A stretch of 64,000 nt of DNA from an uncultured Saprospiraceae bacterium. Its GTDB lineage: Bacteria; Bacteroidota; Bacteroidia; Chitinophagales; Saprospiraceae. Each line of letters starts with the position of its first letter. Position 1 is the stretch's first letter. A program made the position numbers and the translations under genes. A model generated the notes under the pieces. It was not told the origin of the DNA. It made no database searches and saw only the letters and a list, made by a program, of their open reading frames with translations. The stretch spans positions 61,359 to 125,358 of the forward strand of contig CALLWB010000021.1 in assembly GCA_938016265.1 (NCBI GenBank). Reading direction: 5' to 3'. Shown piece after piece: positions 56,155 to 64,000 of the stretch.

Positions 56155-58026
56155 ATGAAAAAGTATAGTTCATTTTTGGGTTTGCTGTTTATTATTAGCA
56201 GCGTATGGCCTTCTATATCAACTGGAACCTGTTTGTCAGAATCCTATCTCCACAAGATGCCTTATGATGTTGGAGCTGCAGCAATAGAAAAACTAGAGCA
56301 CTTCAATCCTCTTTCATTACAAACTACAAACTTAATTTCTACTGTCAGTCACAAAAACGTAGGTGGAAAAGAAGTTGTATTTTTGAATGAGTATTTCGCG
56401 GCCAATGGAGCGTTGAGAAATTCAATTAGAGTAGAAGCAGATGGCAATCGAAACTACTACGGAGTCGATCTTCTCGGTAAAGGAGTAACGTCTATGTTTG
56501 GTGGCCTAACAGAATATTACATTCTTGCAAACACCAGCCACGGCAGCAATCCAAACGACTTTGGAAGGGTTGCCTTATTTAGAGTTAGAATTACCTCAGC
56601 AGGTATTCCCATATTGATGTGGGAAGTTCAGCTTGGACACTCTACTTTAGGCGACTTTAATAACTTAATAGACAATAAAGCTGTTTCTCTAAAATGGGCA
56701 GCCGGTGGAGGAGTGTTGGTAGTTGGCAATAAAATTGAAAATAAAACTGGATGTGTAAAACCTTTTGTAACCCGAGTAGATCCTATGGGAAATGTAGTTT
56801 TTCAAAAGTTTTACGGAGAATGTAGTTTAGTGGCTAATGGTTCTACCATTGCTGAAGTCTATAATGACTTTTCACTTCCAGGCTTCCGCCTTGCCATAAC
56901 GGGAGAAAAAAAGAGTCTCACTGGTGATTCAGATGTTTTTATCATGTTAGTCAATGAACAAACTGGTGATTTAGCCTGGATAAAATCTTACACTTTTACA
57001 CAACTGCCAAACGTCGAAATAGGACGATCAATTACTAGCTATACAGAGTTTGTTCCCGGTCCAAATCAGGTCAGGGACAGATTGGTGGTGACTGGTGAAA
57101 CAAAGGTGCCAAACACGCACCATCACGAACAAAAAGTTTTTGTGTTGCAGGTAGCAACCCTAACGGGTGTTTTACATCAATTCAAAGAATATAGTGTCTT
57201 TGACGGTTCTACTGAAATTTTTCCGCAAGGACTAGTTGTTCGCAAAGACTTTAATGATGATTTGGTGGTTGGTGGACGATTGTTCGATATAGTAGATCCC
57301 AATAGTGCAGGAGTACCGTCCCCGTTTCTTATGAAAGTATTTATAGATGGATCAGTTGATTGGTTTAAGACCTATATGAGTAGGGATATTATTACACCAA
57401 ACATAGACATGATTCCTTCTAAGGGCGATGATCTATCTTGCGATTATTACAACATGGTAGTAATTGGGCAAGGAACATCTCCCATGTTAGATTTCCATTC
57501 TCTGCAATTGAGAGCGGATGTAGATGGAGAAATAGAGGATGCAGATTGTCCTCCGCAACCGATGACGGTTACCTCTTTTGATGGTGGCGGGGAGCAGGAA
57601 TTACCAATTGTAATATTGGATTACCCTTATTGGAGTGGATTTCCAACCTCTGTACATACTGAATTTATCAATATCCTGGACTGTGGTGACTTCCCAACTC
57701 CGGGTGGTCCCCCATTTGGTTTCAGAATGGACAATACGACAGATGAATTGGAGCACTTGACGGATCATTCCTGGAACCTTTCGATCAACCCTAATCCAGT
57801 AGCAGATGCCATGGAAATTAGCGTTGATTTGAAGGAGGCTGCTCCCGTTAGTGTTGACTTTTACAATGTACAAGGCCAATTAGTGGATCAGCTTTCCCAA
57901 CAGGAGATGGCAGAAGGAAACAATAAAATTCCTTTTAATGTAGGTCATTTAGCTAATGGCGTTTACTTCTGTAAAGTGCTTACTGCCGAAAAATCAGAGA
58001 CTATCCGTTTTGTTAAGTCCAATTAG
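56155..58026 (+). CDS. secreted protein with T9SS type A sorting domain, function unknown
   Basis: This 623-residue protein has an N-terminal signal peptide (about 1-24, ending SIST-G). The middle (about 60-480) is beta-rich and reads like an irregular propeller: strands ending in G-x-V-x-x-x-K/Q and W-x-K-x-Y (VVFQKFYGE, LAWIKSYTF, VDWFKTYMS), each preceded by a GG-like turn (VVGG, VTGE). This resembles the repeats of the 9571 and 38256 proteins but is more diverged. The C-terminus is a type A sorting domain: INPNPVADAMEISVDLK ... FYNVQGQLVDQ ... LANGVYFCKVLT ... RFVKSN. No enzyme motif was found. A surface or released binding role is likely. Confidence 0.85.
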   Translation: MKKYSSFLGLLFIISSVWPSISTGTCLSESYLHKMPYDVGAAAIEKLEHFNPLSLQTTNLISTVSHKNVGGKEVVFLNEYFAANGALRNSIRVEADGNRNYYGVDLLGKGVTSMFGGLTEYYILANTSHGSNPNDFGRVALFRVRITSAGIPILMWEVQLGHSTLGDFNNLIDNKAVSLKWAAGGGVLVVGNKIENKTGCVKPFVTRVDPMGNVVFQKFYGECSLVANGSTIAEVYNDFSLPGFRLAITGEKKSLTGDSDVFIMLVNEQTGDLAWIKSYTFTQLPNVEIGRSITSYTEFVPGPNQVRDRLVVTGETKVPNTHHHEQKVFVLQVATLTGVLHQFKEYSVFDGSTEIFPQGLVVRKDFNDDLVVGGRLFDIVDPNSAGVPSPFLMKVFIDGSVDWFKTYMSRDIITPNIDMIPSKGDDLSCDYYNMVVIGQGTSPMLDFHSLQLRADVDGEIEDADCPPQPMTVTSFDGGGEQELPIVILDYPYWSGFPTSVHTEFINILDCGDFPTPGGPPFGFRMDNTTDELEHLTDHSWNLSINPNPVADAMEISVDLKEAAPVSVDFYNVQGQLVDQLSQQEMAEGNNKIPFNVGHLANGVYFCKVLTAEKSETIRFVKSN

Positions 58027-58067
58027 CTTGGATAAATTGAAGATGCTTTTATCAGACAGTTGAGACT

Positions 58068-58115
58068 AAAGCCCAAGGGGCATATTCCTTAAAGAATATT
58101 GTCCCTTGGGCTTTT
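58068..58115. terminator. intrinsic terminator between convergent genes
   Basis: A long stem (AAAGCCCAAGGG...ATATTC / GAATATT...CCCTTGGGCTTT, one bulge) with loop CTTAAA. It follows the stop at 58026 by about 40 bp and lies before the 3' end of the - strand gene at 58159. Confidence 0.8.
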
Positions 58116-58158
58116 ATGAATATGCAGCCAATTGCCGAAACAAATTCGCTACTCTTAT

Positions 58159-59625
58159 TTAGTAAATGTTCGCCTTTTCAAGAAGCCAAATTCGATCTGG
58201 GAGATTTTTAGTGTTTTCGATCTGATTTTTGATGGAAGGAGTTTTCTTTGCCTTCAGATGCCGCGAATTCGCCAACGCAAATACGAAATTTATGAACTTC
58301 CGGTTGGAGTCGATATGGTAAGGATGCATTTTTGATTTATGCTCTGAAAGGAACTTTCTAAAACTATTAATCAAATCTTCCAATAGAGAAAACATTTCCA
58401 ATTCGTAATAAATTTTTAGCCGGATTCTTTTCTCTTGTATTTTGGTATGCAAGCTGATGAATCCTAATTCATTTAGCTTAGAAAGTGCTTCCTCATATCG
58501 TTTCAATTCGAAGTGGTAGGATGCCAGGCAATACGTGTAAATGTCTTCCTTTTCTGCATAGACGTTCGCAATTTTGTCCTTGTGGGATTCTAAAAACTGA
58601 TATGCCCAATCCAATTTTTTAAGCCGCAAAGCCACCACGAAAATGTTTCTAAAAACAACAGGAGTTATCAGGCCATTGACATAAAGAAGTCCCATCTCCA
58701 ATTGCTGCTCATTCAGATTGAAGTATTCCGAATAGTAGGCATCACTGCCCGCCGGTAAATTTAGCAAGATGTTTTCTAGGTAAATATGCAAGGTACGGGC
58801 ATCGTCAGGATTGAGCAGATGATTGTTTTCTTTCAACAACAATTTTAGTCGTTCATAGTTACTTTTGTTGTCTGGTTGTTGAAGTACTTCAATGACCTTT
58901 TGCCAGACTTCAAATACCTTTTTATTGTTGGAGTTGGGCATCTTATTGGTTGTTACCAAAGAAAAGTGCGTCTTATCATAGGGAAAAGGAACAACTTGTT
59001 GCCGATTGATCATCAAAGAAAATAGCTTCAATTTGTAAAAGAAATAGTATTCATCCAAGCGGCTATTTATTACTTGAAGATTAACATCACCCGTTCCGCT
59101 TTCCTCTTTTGCACTTAAAAAGGCAGAGTATTCGACTTCTTTCAATACCTGAAAATTAAAATATTGTTCGTTTCTGTAAGGATACTTTTCAAGCGCTCTT
59201 TCCAGACGCAGAAGGGTTTGCTTGAACAATTTATCCAGATGGTTTTTGTTGTAATGCTTCAATAATAGAAGAAGTTTATCAATCTCCTTGGTTTGTTTTT
59301 CTTTTTCACTCAGAAACTTATCATAGATCACTAAATAGTTTTCTAGGCATAAAAACAAGCGAGAACATAACTTGGTGACAAAATCCTTTTTCTTTGAGCT
59401 ATCCGGGTTGATCGCCTTGAAAATACGGGTATAGGTAACTTTCTTTTGCTCAAAATCAGGATAACATTTTATCAGATAATCCAACAAACGTCGTACCTGG
59501 ATATTCTCATTATGTAAGGGAGAATAAACAAATTTTCTAAACTGTTTCAGTTCCTCTTTTGATAGTGAAAGTAGGGCAGATATAAGCTTACTATTCTTAA
59601 TATGGTCATTTTCAGGCATAAACAA
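58159..59625 (-). CDS. helical-repeat protein of unknown function (family copy C)
   Basis: This 488-residue soluble protein has clear similarity to copy A (7998-9404). Shared features are the N-terminus (IKNSKLISALLSLSKEELKQ against KNSKLVSIIQTLKEDERRQ), the mid-C region (LRLKKLDWAYQFLESHKDKI), LKIYYELEMFSLLEDLINSF, and the closing LPDRIWLLEKANIY against LPEKYWFLKQLKA. The protein is helical throughout with TPR-like pairs in the second half. It has no signal peptide or membrane segment. It is head to head with the T9SS cargo gene at 59804 (178 bp apart). Its 3' end shares the terminator at 58068. Function is unknown; a scaffold or regulator tied to the divergent cargo is inferred only from position. 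ATG at 59619 is an alternative start. Confidence 0.8.
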   Translation of the reverse strand: MFMPENDHIKNSKLISALLSLSKEELKQFRKFVYSPLHNENIQVRRLLDYLIKCYPDFEQKKVTYTRIFKAINPDSSKKKDFVTKLCSRLFLCLENYLVIYDKFLSEKEKQTKEIDKLLLLLKHYNKNHLDKLFKQTLLRLERALEKYPYRNEQYFNFQVLKEVEYSAFLSAKEESGTGDVNLQVINSRLDEYYFFYKLKLFSLMINRQQVVPFPYDKTHFSLVTTNKMPNSNNKKVFEVWQKVIEVLQQPDNKSNYERLKLLLKENNHLLNPDDARTLHIYLENILLNLPAGSDAYYSEYFNLNEQQLEMGLLYVNGLITPVVFRNIFVVALRLKKLDWAYQFLESHKDKIANVYAEKEDIYTYCLASYHFELKRYEEALSKLNELGFISLHTKIQEKRIRLKIYYELEMFSLLEDLINSFRKFLSEHKSKMHPYHIDSNRKFINFVFALANSRHLKAKKTPSIKNQIENTKNLPDRIWLLEKANIY

Positions 59626-59803
59626 AATGGATAACTATCGATGTCAAAGTAATGAAGCTGTTCTTATAGAAATTATGTCCCTAGATAAATAGTTGAATTT
59701 TACATTCAATTTTATTTAATTTTCATGAGATAAAATAGAAAAACCGTATTTGGATTTTTGTTACAAGAATAACTAAATTGCAATTTGTTATATTTTTAAT
59801 AAA

Positions 59804-60781
59804 ATGTGTACAATAATGACTAATAAACTAAATTTTTCGGTTTCGCCTGCCCTTTTTATCATTTTTCTTGGAATAGGTTCCTTGTTTTTTCGGCCTGAAG
59901 TTATGTATTCAAATCCATCGCCTTGTGTACAGATCATCTCTTTTCAGTCTGCTTATGTTACTTCGAATAACATTGTTTATGAATGGATGGGCTCCACAAG
60001 TGGCTTGTCAATGGATCTAACTGTCACGGTAAATGGTGGTCAGGTGTTTGCTGGTGGGGTAACTGGGAATACGTATTCGCTTTCCCTGGCCAATAACCTG
60101 GTAGATGGAGATGTTGTCGCTAGTGAATTTGATGTTTCTTGCGCTTCAGGAGGGAATAGCATCTTTTCCGAATCATTTATTGTAGCTACCAGCCAGGTGG
60201 TCCTGGATTTGACAGCACCTTGCACGACCAATTGTCATTGGGTTAACTTTTGTGATGGGAACAACGATGAATATATTCCAGATGGCGTTGAAAACTATAT
60301 GCTCAAGGCTGGAGATCTGTGTGCTTGTAGCAAAAAAATAGGGGGAGCTCGATACGATTGTATTGAGGGATTAATGAAGGGATACCAACTTCGGCGAAAC
60401 ATTGAGTGTTCCTCTTTTTTTAATGGGAATTCGTGTGCGTACGAGCAACCTAAAGAGTTGATTGTAAGCAGTGGAAAAACAGGAGGAGGCGGAAATGCGC
60501 CTAGCGGAATTTTAACTGGCTTCCGGTTAAACAACAGTACTGGACCCGGATTTACCGTTTATCCTAATCCGTTAAAATCGACCCTCACCGTTGTTTTGCC
60601 AGCGCAATCGACATCAACTGGTGATCTGGAAATCCGGGATATCTATGGGAAGATCGTCCATCGTCAATCCATGTCCCAAAATCTACCAGAGATCAATCTT
60701 GATTATCTCCCGGATGGGGTCTACTGGGTCTCATTAAGCTCCAACCGCTCCTATTTGCAGAAGATTATTAAAATCAGATAA
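59804..60781 (+). CDS. small T9SS cargo protein with type A sorting domain
   Basis: This 325-residue protein has a signal peptide in the first 38 residues; ATG 59804 and ATG 59816 are both in frame. About 40-140 is a compact beta-domain (CVQIISFQSAYVTSNNIVYE ... TVTVNGGQVFAGGVTGNTYSL) of Ig/PKD type. About 145-215 is Cys-rich (CTTNCHWVNFC, LCACSKKIGGARYDC), with eight or more Cys that probably form disulphides. A GGGG linker leads to the type A sorting domain (VYPNPLKSTLTVVLP ... IRDIYGKIVHRQ ... LPDGVYWVSLSS ... KIIKIR). The Cys-rich part is not recognised. It is divergent from helical-repeat gene C. Confidence 0.8.
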   Translation: MCTIMTNKLNFSVSPALFIIFLGIGSLFFRPEVMYSNPSPCVQIISFQSAYVTSNNIVYEWMGSTSGLSMDLTVTVNGGQVFAGGVTGNTYSLSLANNLVDGDVVASEFDVSCASGGNSIFSESFIVATSQVVLDLTAPCTTNCHWVNFCDGNNDEYIPDGVENYMLKAGDLCACSKKIGGARYDCIEGLMKGYQLRRNIECSSFFNGNSCAYEQPKELIVSSGKTGGGGNAPSGILTGFRLNNSTGPGFTVYPNPLKSTLTVVLPAQSTSTGDLEIRDIYGKIVHRQSMSQNLPEINLDYLPDGVYWVSLSSNRSYLQKIIKIR

Positions 60782-61143
60782 AAACAAGATTCCTCTTTCA
60801 TATACACACCTTCCTCATTCCTCCAATAAAAGCAGTGGCCATTTCTGGTTACTGCTTTTTATAATTATATGAAGGTGGAAGGGGGGAGGGTGTAATTGTT
60901 CCATGGAGCGACAATAGTTGCACTAATCAACGATTAAATTGATGGTAACTTCTTACTTCACCATGTGATTTTTTTTATAAATAGTAATTGTAATACATCA
61001 CTTTTCTACCCAACTTAGCAGCAGAAATAAATCATAAAATACTCGCACCGGGTGGCCACCTAATTGATGTTTTATTATTTGTTGTGACGTTGTTAATGAC
61101 CTAGCAATCAGTCACCTTTTATTAACACTTTAAATCATTTACT
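60782..61143. other. intergenic, 362 bp, with terminator at 60828
   Basis: It contains the terminator described separately. The rest is AT-rich with no gene; the promoter of 61144 must lie in its last 100 bp. Confidence 0.5.
60828..60861 (+). terminator. intrinsic terminator after 60781
   Basis: The stem AAAAGCAGTGGCC / GGTTACTGCTTTT (two G-U pairs) with loop ATTTCT is followed by T. It is 47 bp after the stop. Confidence 0.75.
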
Positions 61144-61656
61144 ATGAAAAGTTTACAGTTAAAATCACTTTTACTTAGCCTTCTGTGCATTGGCTTTTTC
61201 TCTTTCTTCATTACATCCTGCGATAAGTCGCAGGAACTCCTCGAGGAAAAAGAAATCGTCGAAAGTAACGAAGTATATTCTAGAACCACCTACCAGCTGC
61301 CAGAAAGACTGAATAACAAGTCTGATGCAGAAATCCTTGCTTACGTTGACCAATTGTCAAAAGAGGAGTTATCAAAATTGTCTGTTGAGCATGAGGTAGA
61401 AAAAAATGATGCTCGATTTGATATCGTTATCTTTCATTTTGATTGTGTGACCGCAACCGATTGGGTACTATTAAATTCTCAAGTTGTTCCTTATGCGGCT
61501 TGCCCAGGAGGTTCTGCAGATATTAGCAATTACAAGATGGTCTGTTTGGATAAGGATGGTAATACGATTACTTATTTCATGACCGTTACTACTTGTATTC
61601 CTGCTCCAGGCGGTGGTGGTGGTCCTGGAGGCCCTGTAGGTCCAGGAGGATTATAG
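61144..61656 (+). CDS. lipoprotein with Gly/Pro-rich collagen-like tail
   Basis: This encodes 170 residues with a lipoprotein signal peptide (about 1-26, ITSC lipobox, then DKSQELLEEKE). The mature part has a long helical acidic segment (about 30-80: SDAEILAYVDQLSKEELSKL), then a beta-part with four Cys, and ends in GGGGGPGGPVGPGGL, a short collagen-like run. I recognise no family. It is a single gene with its own terminator (61685). It is predicted to be anchored in the inner or outer membrane; T9SS is not indicated because no sorting domain is present. Confidence 0.65.
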   Translation: MKSLQLKSLLLSLLCIGFFSFFITSCDKSQELLEEKEIVESNEVYSRTTYQLPERLNNKSDAEILAYVDQLSKEELSKLSVEHEVEKNDARFDIVIFHFDCVTATDWVLLNSQVVPYAACPGGSADISNYKMVCLDKDGNTITYFMTVTTCIPAPGGGGGPGGPVGPGGL

Positions 61657-62234
61657 AGGACGTTATATTCTCGAAATTATGTTGAAAGGGGCGGTCTAGA
61701 TAGTGGACCGCCCCTTTTTTATTCTACTCAAAAAAGTCCTCAATAATAATTTCAAAAACTCTTTGATCAAAAAGGAAGATCAAATATTTATGTATTTGGA
61801 GTCAATATTTAATAATTGGGTCCAAATTTTATTTGTGCCTATCTTATTCACTCCGAGGTATTAATAGCTAAAATTTAACCTATCCCATTAGCAAGTCGCT
61901 GTGGACTTGTTAAGTAATTGCAGGTATTAAATTTTTAGGAAAGGGAGGTATATAAAACTGCCTCTTTCAATAGTTGGCTACTAACGCAATTAGTTATCAA
62001 CGAATAGCCTATAAACTTGTAATTGAGTTATTCTCAATTCTTACCATTTTTGCTTTTGCTCTGCGCTACACCTGAATACTTACAATAGATAAAAGAAGAC
62101 TGTTCATTGAGAAATATTGCTTGTTCATTGAATAATAGTTGAATCTGGCAATTTTGGCTTCACTTTTGAAATAACAAGATTAAACAATCAGTTTTAACCA
62201 AAACAATTTTAAAAAAACACTTAATACAAATATC
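61657..62234. other. intergenic, 578 bp, with terminator at 61685
   Basis: After the terminator there is about 500 bp of AT-rich sequence with no gene. It has several TTG and TTTG runs but no clear promoter. Confidence 0.5.
61685..61721 (+). terminator. strong intrinsic terminator after 61656
   Basis: A perfect 12-bp stem AAAGGGGCGGTC / GACCGCCCCTTT with a 9-nt loop is followed by TTTTA. Confidence 0.88.
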
Positions 62235-63050
62235 ATGAAATCAGTTAAAAATTTAATCACAGTTACCTTAATGGTTAGTTTAAGTTTCATTTTTGTGAAT
62301 GCGCAGCATGGCGGGATGAGTCAAACTCCTGAGGAACGGGCCAAGCAAAAAACAGAACGACTTGCGGAGTATTTATCACTTTCAGAAAGCCAAACGACTC
62401 AAGTTAATGCCATCAATTTGGCGTACGCTAATAAGATGAAATCCCTGAAAGAAAAATCAGCACAAACGGAAGCAGACCGAATCGCCATGAAGAATCTTCG
62501 TACCGAATCATCTACCGCCATCAAAGCAATCTTAACTCCTGAACAATTAACCAAATTTAATGAAAGGACCGATCGCAAAAAAGAACATGGTCATCACAAA
62601 GGAAAAGAACACGGTGGTGACAGTGGAAAAGCAGACTACAAAGGAAAAGAACGCAGTGACTACAAAGGAAAAACCACCATCCAAAAGAATAATCTCGAAG
62701 TAACAAAATACAAAGGAAAAGCTGGCAAATCTGCCTCCTCGGAAGCTAAAAGTAAAATGACTCCACAGGAGCGTGCTGCTAAGCAAACGGAAAAAATGAC
62801 GGAATCACTTTCCTTAAAACCAAAGCAAGTAAAAAAGATCTCCGCCATCAATTTGACCTATGCTCAAAAAATGGAAGCGACTAGAAATGCATCGACTGAC
62901 AAGGAGGCATCAAGAGCAGCTATGAAAGCATTAAAAACAGAAAAGTCGAATGCCATCAAAGCGGTATTAAAGAAAGAACAACTCAAAAAATACATGGAGA
63001 AAAGCGACCGAAAGTCGCATGGAATAAAAGGGAAATCCAGTAAGAGATAA
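62235..63050 (+). CDS. duplicated Spy/CpxP-like periplasmic protein
   Basis: This 271-residue protein has a signal peptide 1-23 (ends FVNAQ). It is built of two similar helical halves: about 31-112 (TPEERAKQKTERLAEYLSLS ... ILTPEQLTKFNERTDRKK) and about 178-258 (TPQERAAKQTEKMTESLSLK ... LKKEQLKKYMEKSDRKS). Each half resembles the LTxxQ-type helical hairpin of the Spy/CpxP chaperone-like family. A strongly basic His/Lys/Gly linker (HGHHKGKEHGG, repeated YKGKERSDYKGK) joins them. The tandem duplication and basic linker are unusual, since the known proteins have one unit. Periplasmic stress-related chaperoning is likely from family; binding of metals through the His-rich linker is inference. Confidence 0.78.
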   Translation: MKSVKNLITVTLMVSLSFIFVNAQHGGMSQTPEERAKQKTERLAEYLSLSESQTTQVNAINLAYANKMKSLKEKSAQTEADRIAMKNLRTESSTAIKAILTPEQLTKFNERTDRKKEHGHHKGKEHGGDSGKADYKGKERSDYKGKTTIQKNNLEVTKYKGKAGKSASSEAKSKMTPQERAAKQTEKMTESLSLKPKQVKKISAINLTYAQKMEATRNASTDKEASRAAMKALKTEKSNAIKAVLKKEQLKKYMEKSDRKSHGIKGKSSKR

Positions 63051-63499
63051 GTTGAATAATAATTATTTGGTAAAAGGGCGTACTTCGGTGCGCCCTTTTT
63101 TTGTATGTCTGATTATGTTGAGGTGCCCAATTACAGAGGTTTCAAAGACATTAGAGAAAGAGAAATTTTTCACTTATACTGCTATTGTTTGTGATATCCG
63201 TAATCAAATCATTTTTCATTAGAAATCAACTTTCCGCCACAACTGCTTTTAAATAATTCCGTACAAAAATCTTTTCAAGCCTAGGCAAATGGAGTAATTC
63301 GCTATGAAAGAGAGAGGTATCGTATTTATAACAACCTTCCAACCATTGGATGTTTTTTGTGAAGTTATCTTGCATTTCACATTGAATAATGCAAGTAAGC
63401 ACACAATGGGGTTGGATAACAGCAATTCAACCATGTAAGAAATTTCTTCTGTTTATAAAATAAAAATAGCAGTCTCCTCTAAATTTGAAGAAAAAAGAA
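63051..63499. other. intergenic, 449 bp, with terminator at 63072
   Basis: There is a terminator, then AT-rich sequence without a supported gene, then the start of the outer-membrane protein gene. A 61-codon - strand open frame here shows no protein-like features. Confidence 0.5.
63072..63102 (+). terminator. intrinsic terminator after 63050
   Basis: The stem AAAAGGGCGTAC / GTGCGCCCTTTT has a TTCG tetraloop (UUCG in RNA) and a T7 run. It is 22 bp after the stop. Confidence 0.9.
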
Positions 63500-64000
63500 A
63501 TGAGGCTTTTCTTCACCATCCTTATCAATGTATTGTTTTCCTTGTCCTTAATCGCACAAGATCCTATGGAATTACAATTTTGGGGGTCGACTGGAGTTCA
63601 ATTGAAAGTGCATAAGAAGTTATCGTTTGGCACAAGCTATTTCACAGCCTACAATTTTGAAGACCAAAGGATCAGCTTTACACAATTGAAAGGATATTCC
63701 TCTTATTCTCCCTGGCGCGGCACCTATTTCGGTCTAGGATATTTGATGGCCAGATCGACTAGAAAAAAGACAAATAGCCATCGGATTTATGGTAGTATGA
63801 GTTATGCACCAAAGGGATTTCCAATCAGGCAATACCTAATAGTAGAGCAATTTTTTCCTAAGCTAAAAAAATATGGAACACGAATCAATTATGCCATCCG
63901 AGTAAAGAAAACGCTGATCCGAAAACCCTTCAGGATGGCTCCTTATACAACAGCTAGGTTGTTTTATTTTCTAGGAGGTCGTTCGGTATCTCATTACGAT
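63500..64000 (+). CDS. DUF2490-like outer-membrane protein (3' end cut by window edge)
   Basis: The frame opens with MRLFFTILINVLFSLSLIAQ, a signal peptide, followed by beta-barrel-like alternating strands (LQFWGSTGVQLKVHKKLSF, GTSYFTAYNFED, GTYFGLGYLMARST, IYGSMSYAPKG, RINYAIRVKKTL) and an F-R-M-x-P-Y-x-x-x-R turn. This matches the DUF2490 type, whose members are barrel proteins of the outer membrane, often of unknown cargo. The 167 codons visible are probably most of the roughly 200-residue protein; the end is outside the window. The first in-frame ATG is at 63500. Confidence 0.72.
   Translation, partial: MRLFFTILINVLFSLSLIAQDPMELQFWGSTGVQLKVHKKLSFGTSYFTAYNFEDQRISFTQLKGYSSYSPWRGTYFGLGYLMARSTRKKTNSHRIYGSMSYAPKGFPIRQYLIVEQFFPKLKKYGTRINYAIRVKKTLIRKPFRMAPYTTARLFYFLGGRSVSHYD

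Noticed and set aside
63249..63434. 61-codon - strand open frame
   Set aside because: It is intergenic and AT-rich with no homology-like features.

Overview
The window looks like chromosomal DNA of a Bacteroidota bacterium, most likely of the Saprospiraceae/Lewinella type. This is inferred from several signs: AT-rich DNA, few Shine-Dalgarno sites, many very long secreted proteins with type IX secretion (T9SS) sorting domains, SprB-like repeats, a gliding-motility-type C-terminal domain, and a GldM-like gene. I see no rRNA, tRNA, CRISPR array, transposase or phage gene.

Layout. 1-2.4 kb: small genes on the + strand (partial GNAT acetyltransferase, lipoprotein, frame-disrupted alpha/beta-hydrolase, SET-domain protein). 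2.6-7.5 kb: giant S8 protease on the - strand. 8-13 kb: a helical-repeat protein divergent from a secreted propeller protein. 13.2-15.1 kb: a three-gene - strand cluster (DUF2314-ankyrin protein, membrane protein, small acidic protein). 15.2-17.5 kb: two tiny ORFs, a GldM-like gene with a frame break and a PP2C phosphatase. 17.8-24.7 kb: a 2324-residue surface protein. 24.9-29.1 kb: a methyltransferase and a G8/beta-helix protein related to animal CEMIP/TMEM2. 29.4-33.3 kb: a second helical-repeat protein divergent from a T9SS propeller protein. 33.6-37.9 kb: housekeeping and regulatory genes (DUF1579-like, Crp/Fnr, HExxH envelope protein, DinB, membrane LuxR). 38.3-46.6 kb: a 2764-residue SprB-repeat adhesin with a C8 tract before its start. 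47-53 kb: a second giant S8 protease. 53-55 kb: small - strand genes including a truncated haemoglobin. 55-55.8 kb: two near-identical 178-179 bp palindromic elements. 56-60.8 kb: two T9SS cargo genes with a third helical-repeat gene divergent from the second. 61-64 kb: a lipoprotein, a duplicated Spy/CpxP-like protein and the start of a DUF2490 outer-membrane protein.

How it works together. Nine large envelope or secreted proteins fill more than half of the window. They end in one of three ways: the classical type A sorting domain (five proteins), the CHU_C/type B domain (one), and a shared ~215-223-residue module with a duplicated Asp-rich, dockerin-like ending (three). The last has no type A or B signal after it and is the best candidate here for an under-described sorting or anchoring signal. 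The other pattern that stands out is that three paralogous or related helical-repeat proteins each sit head to head, 166-205 bp away, with a secreted-protein gene.
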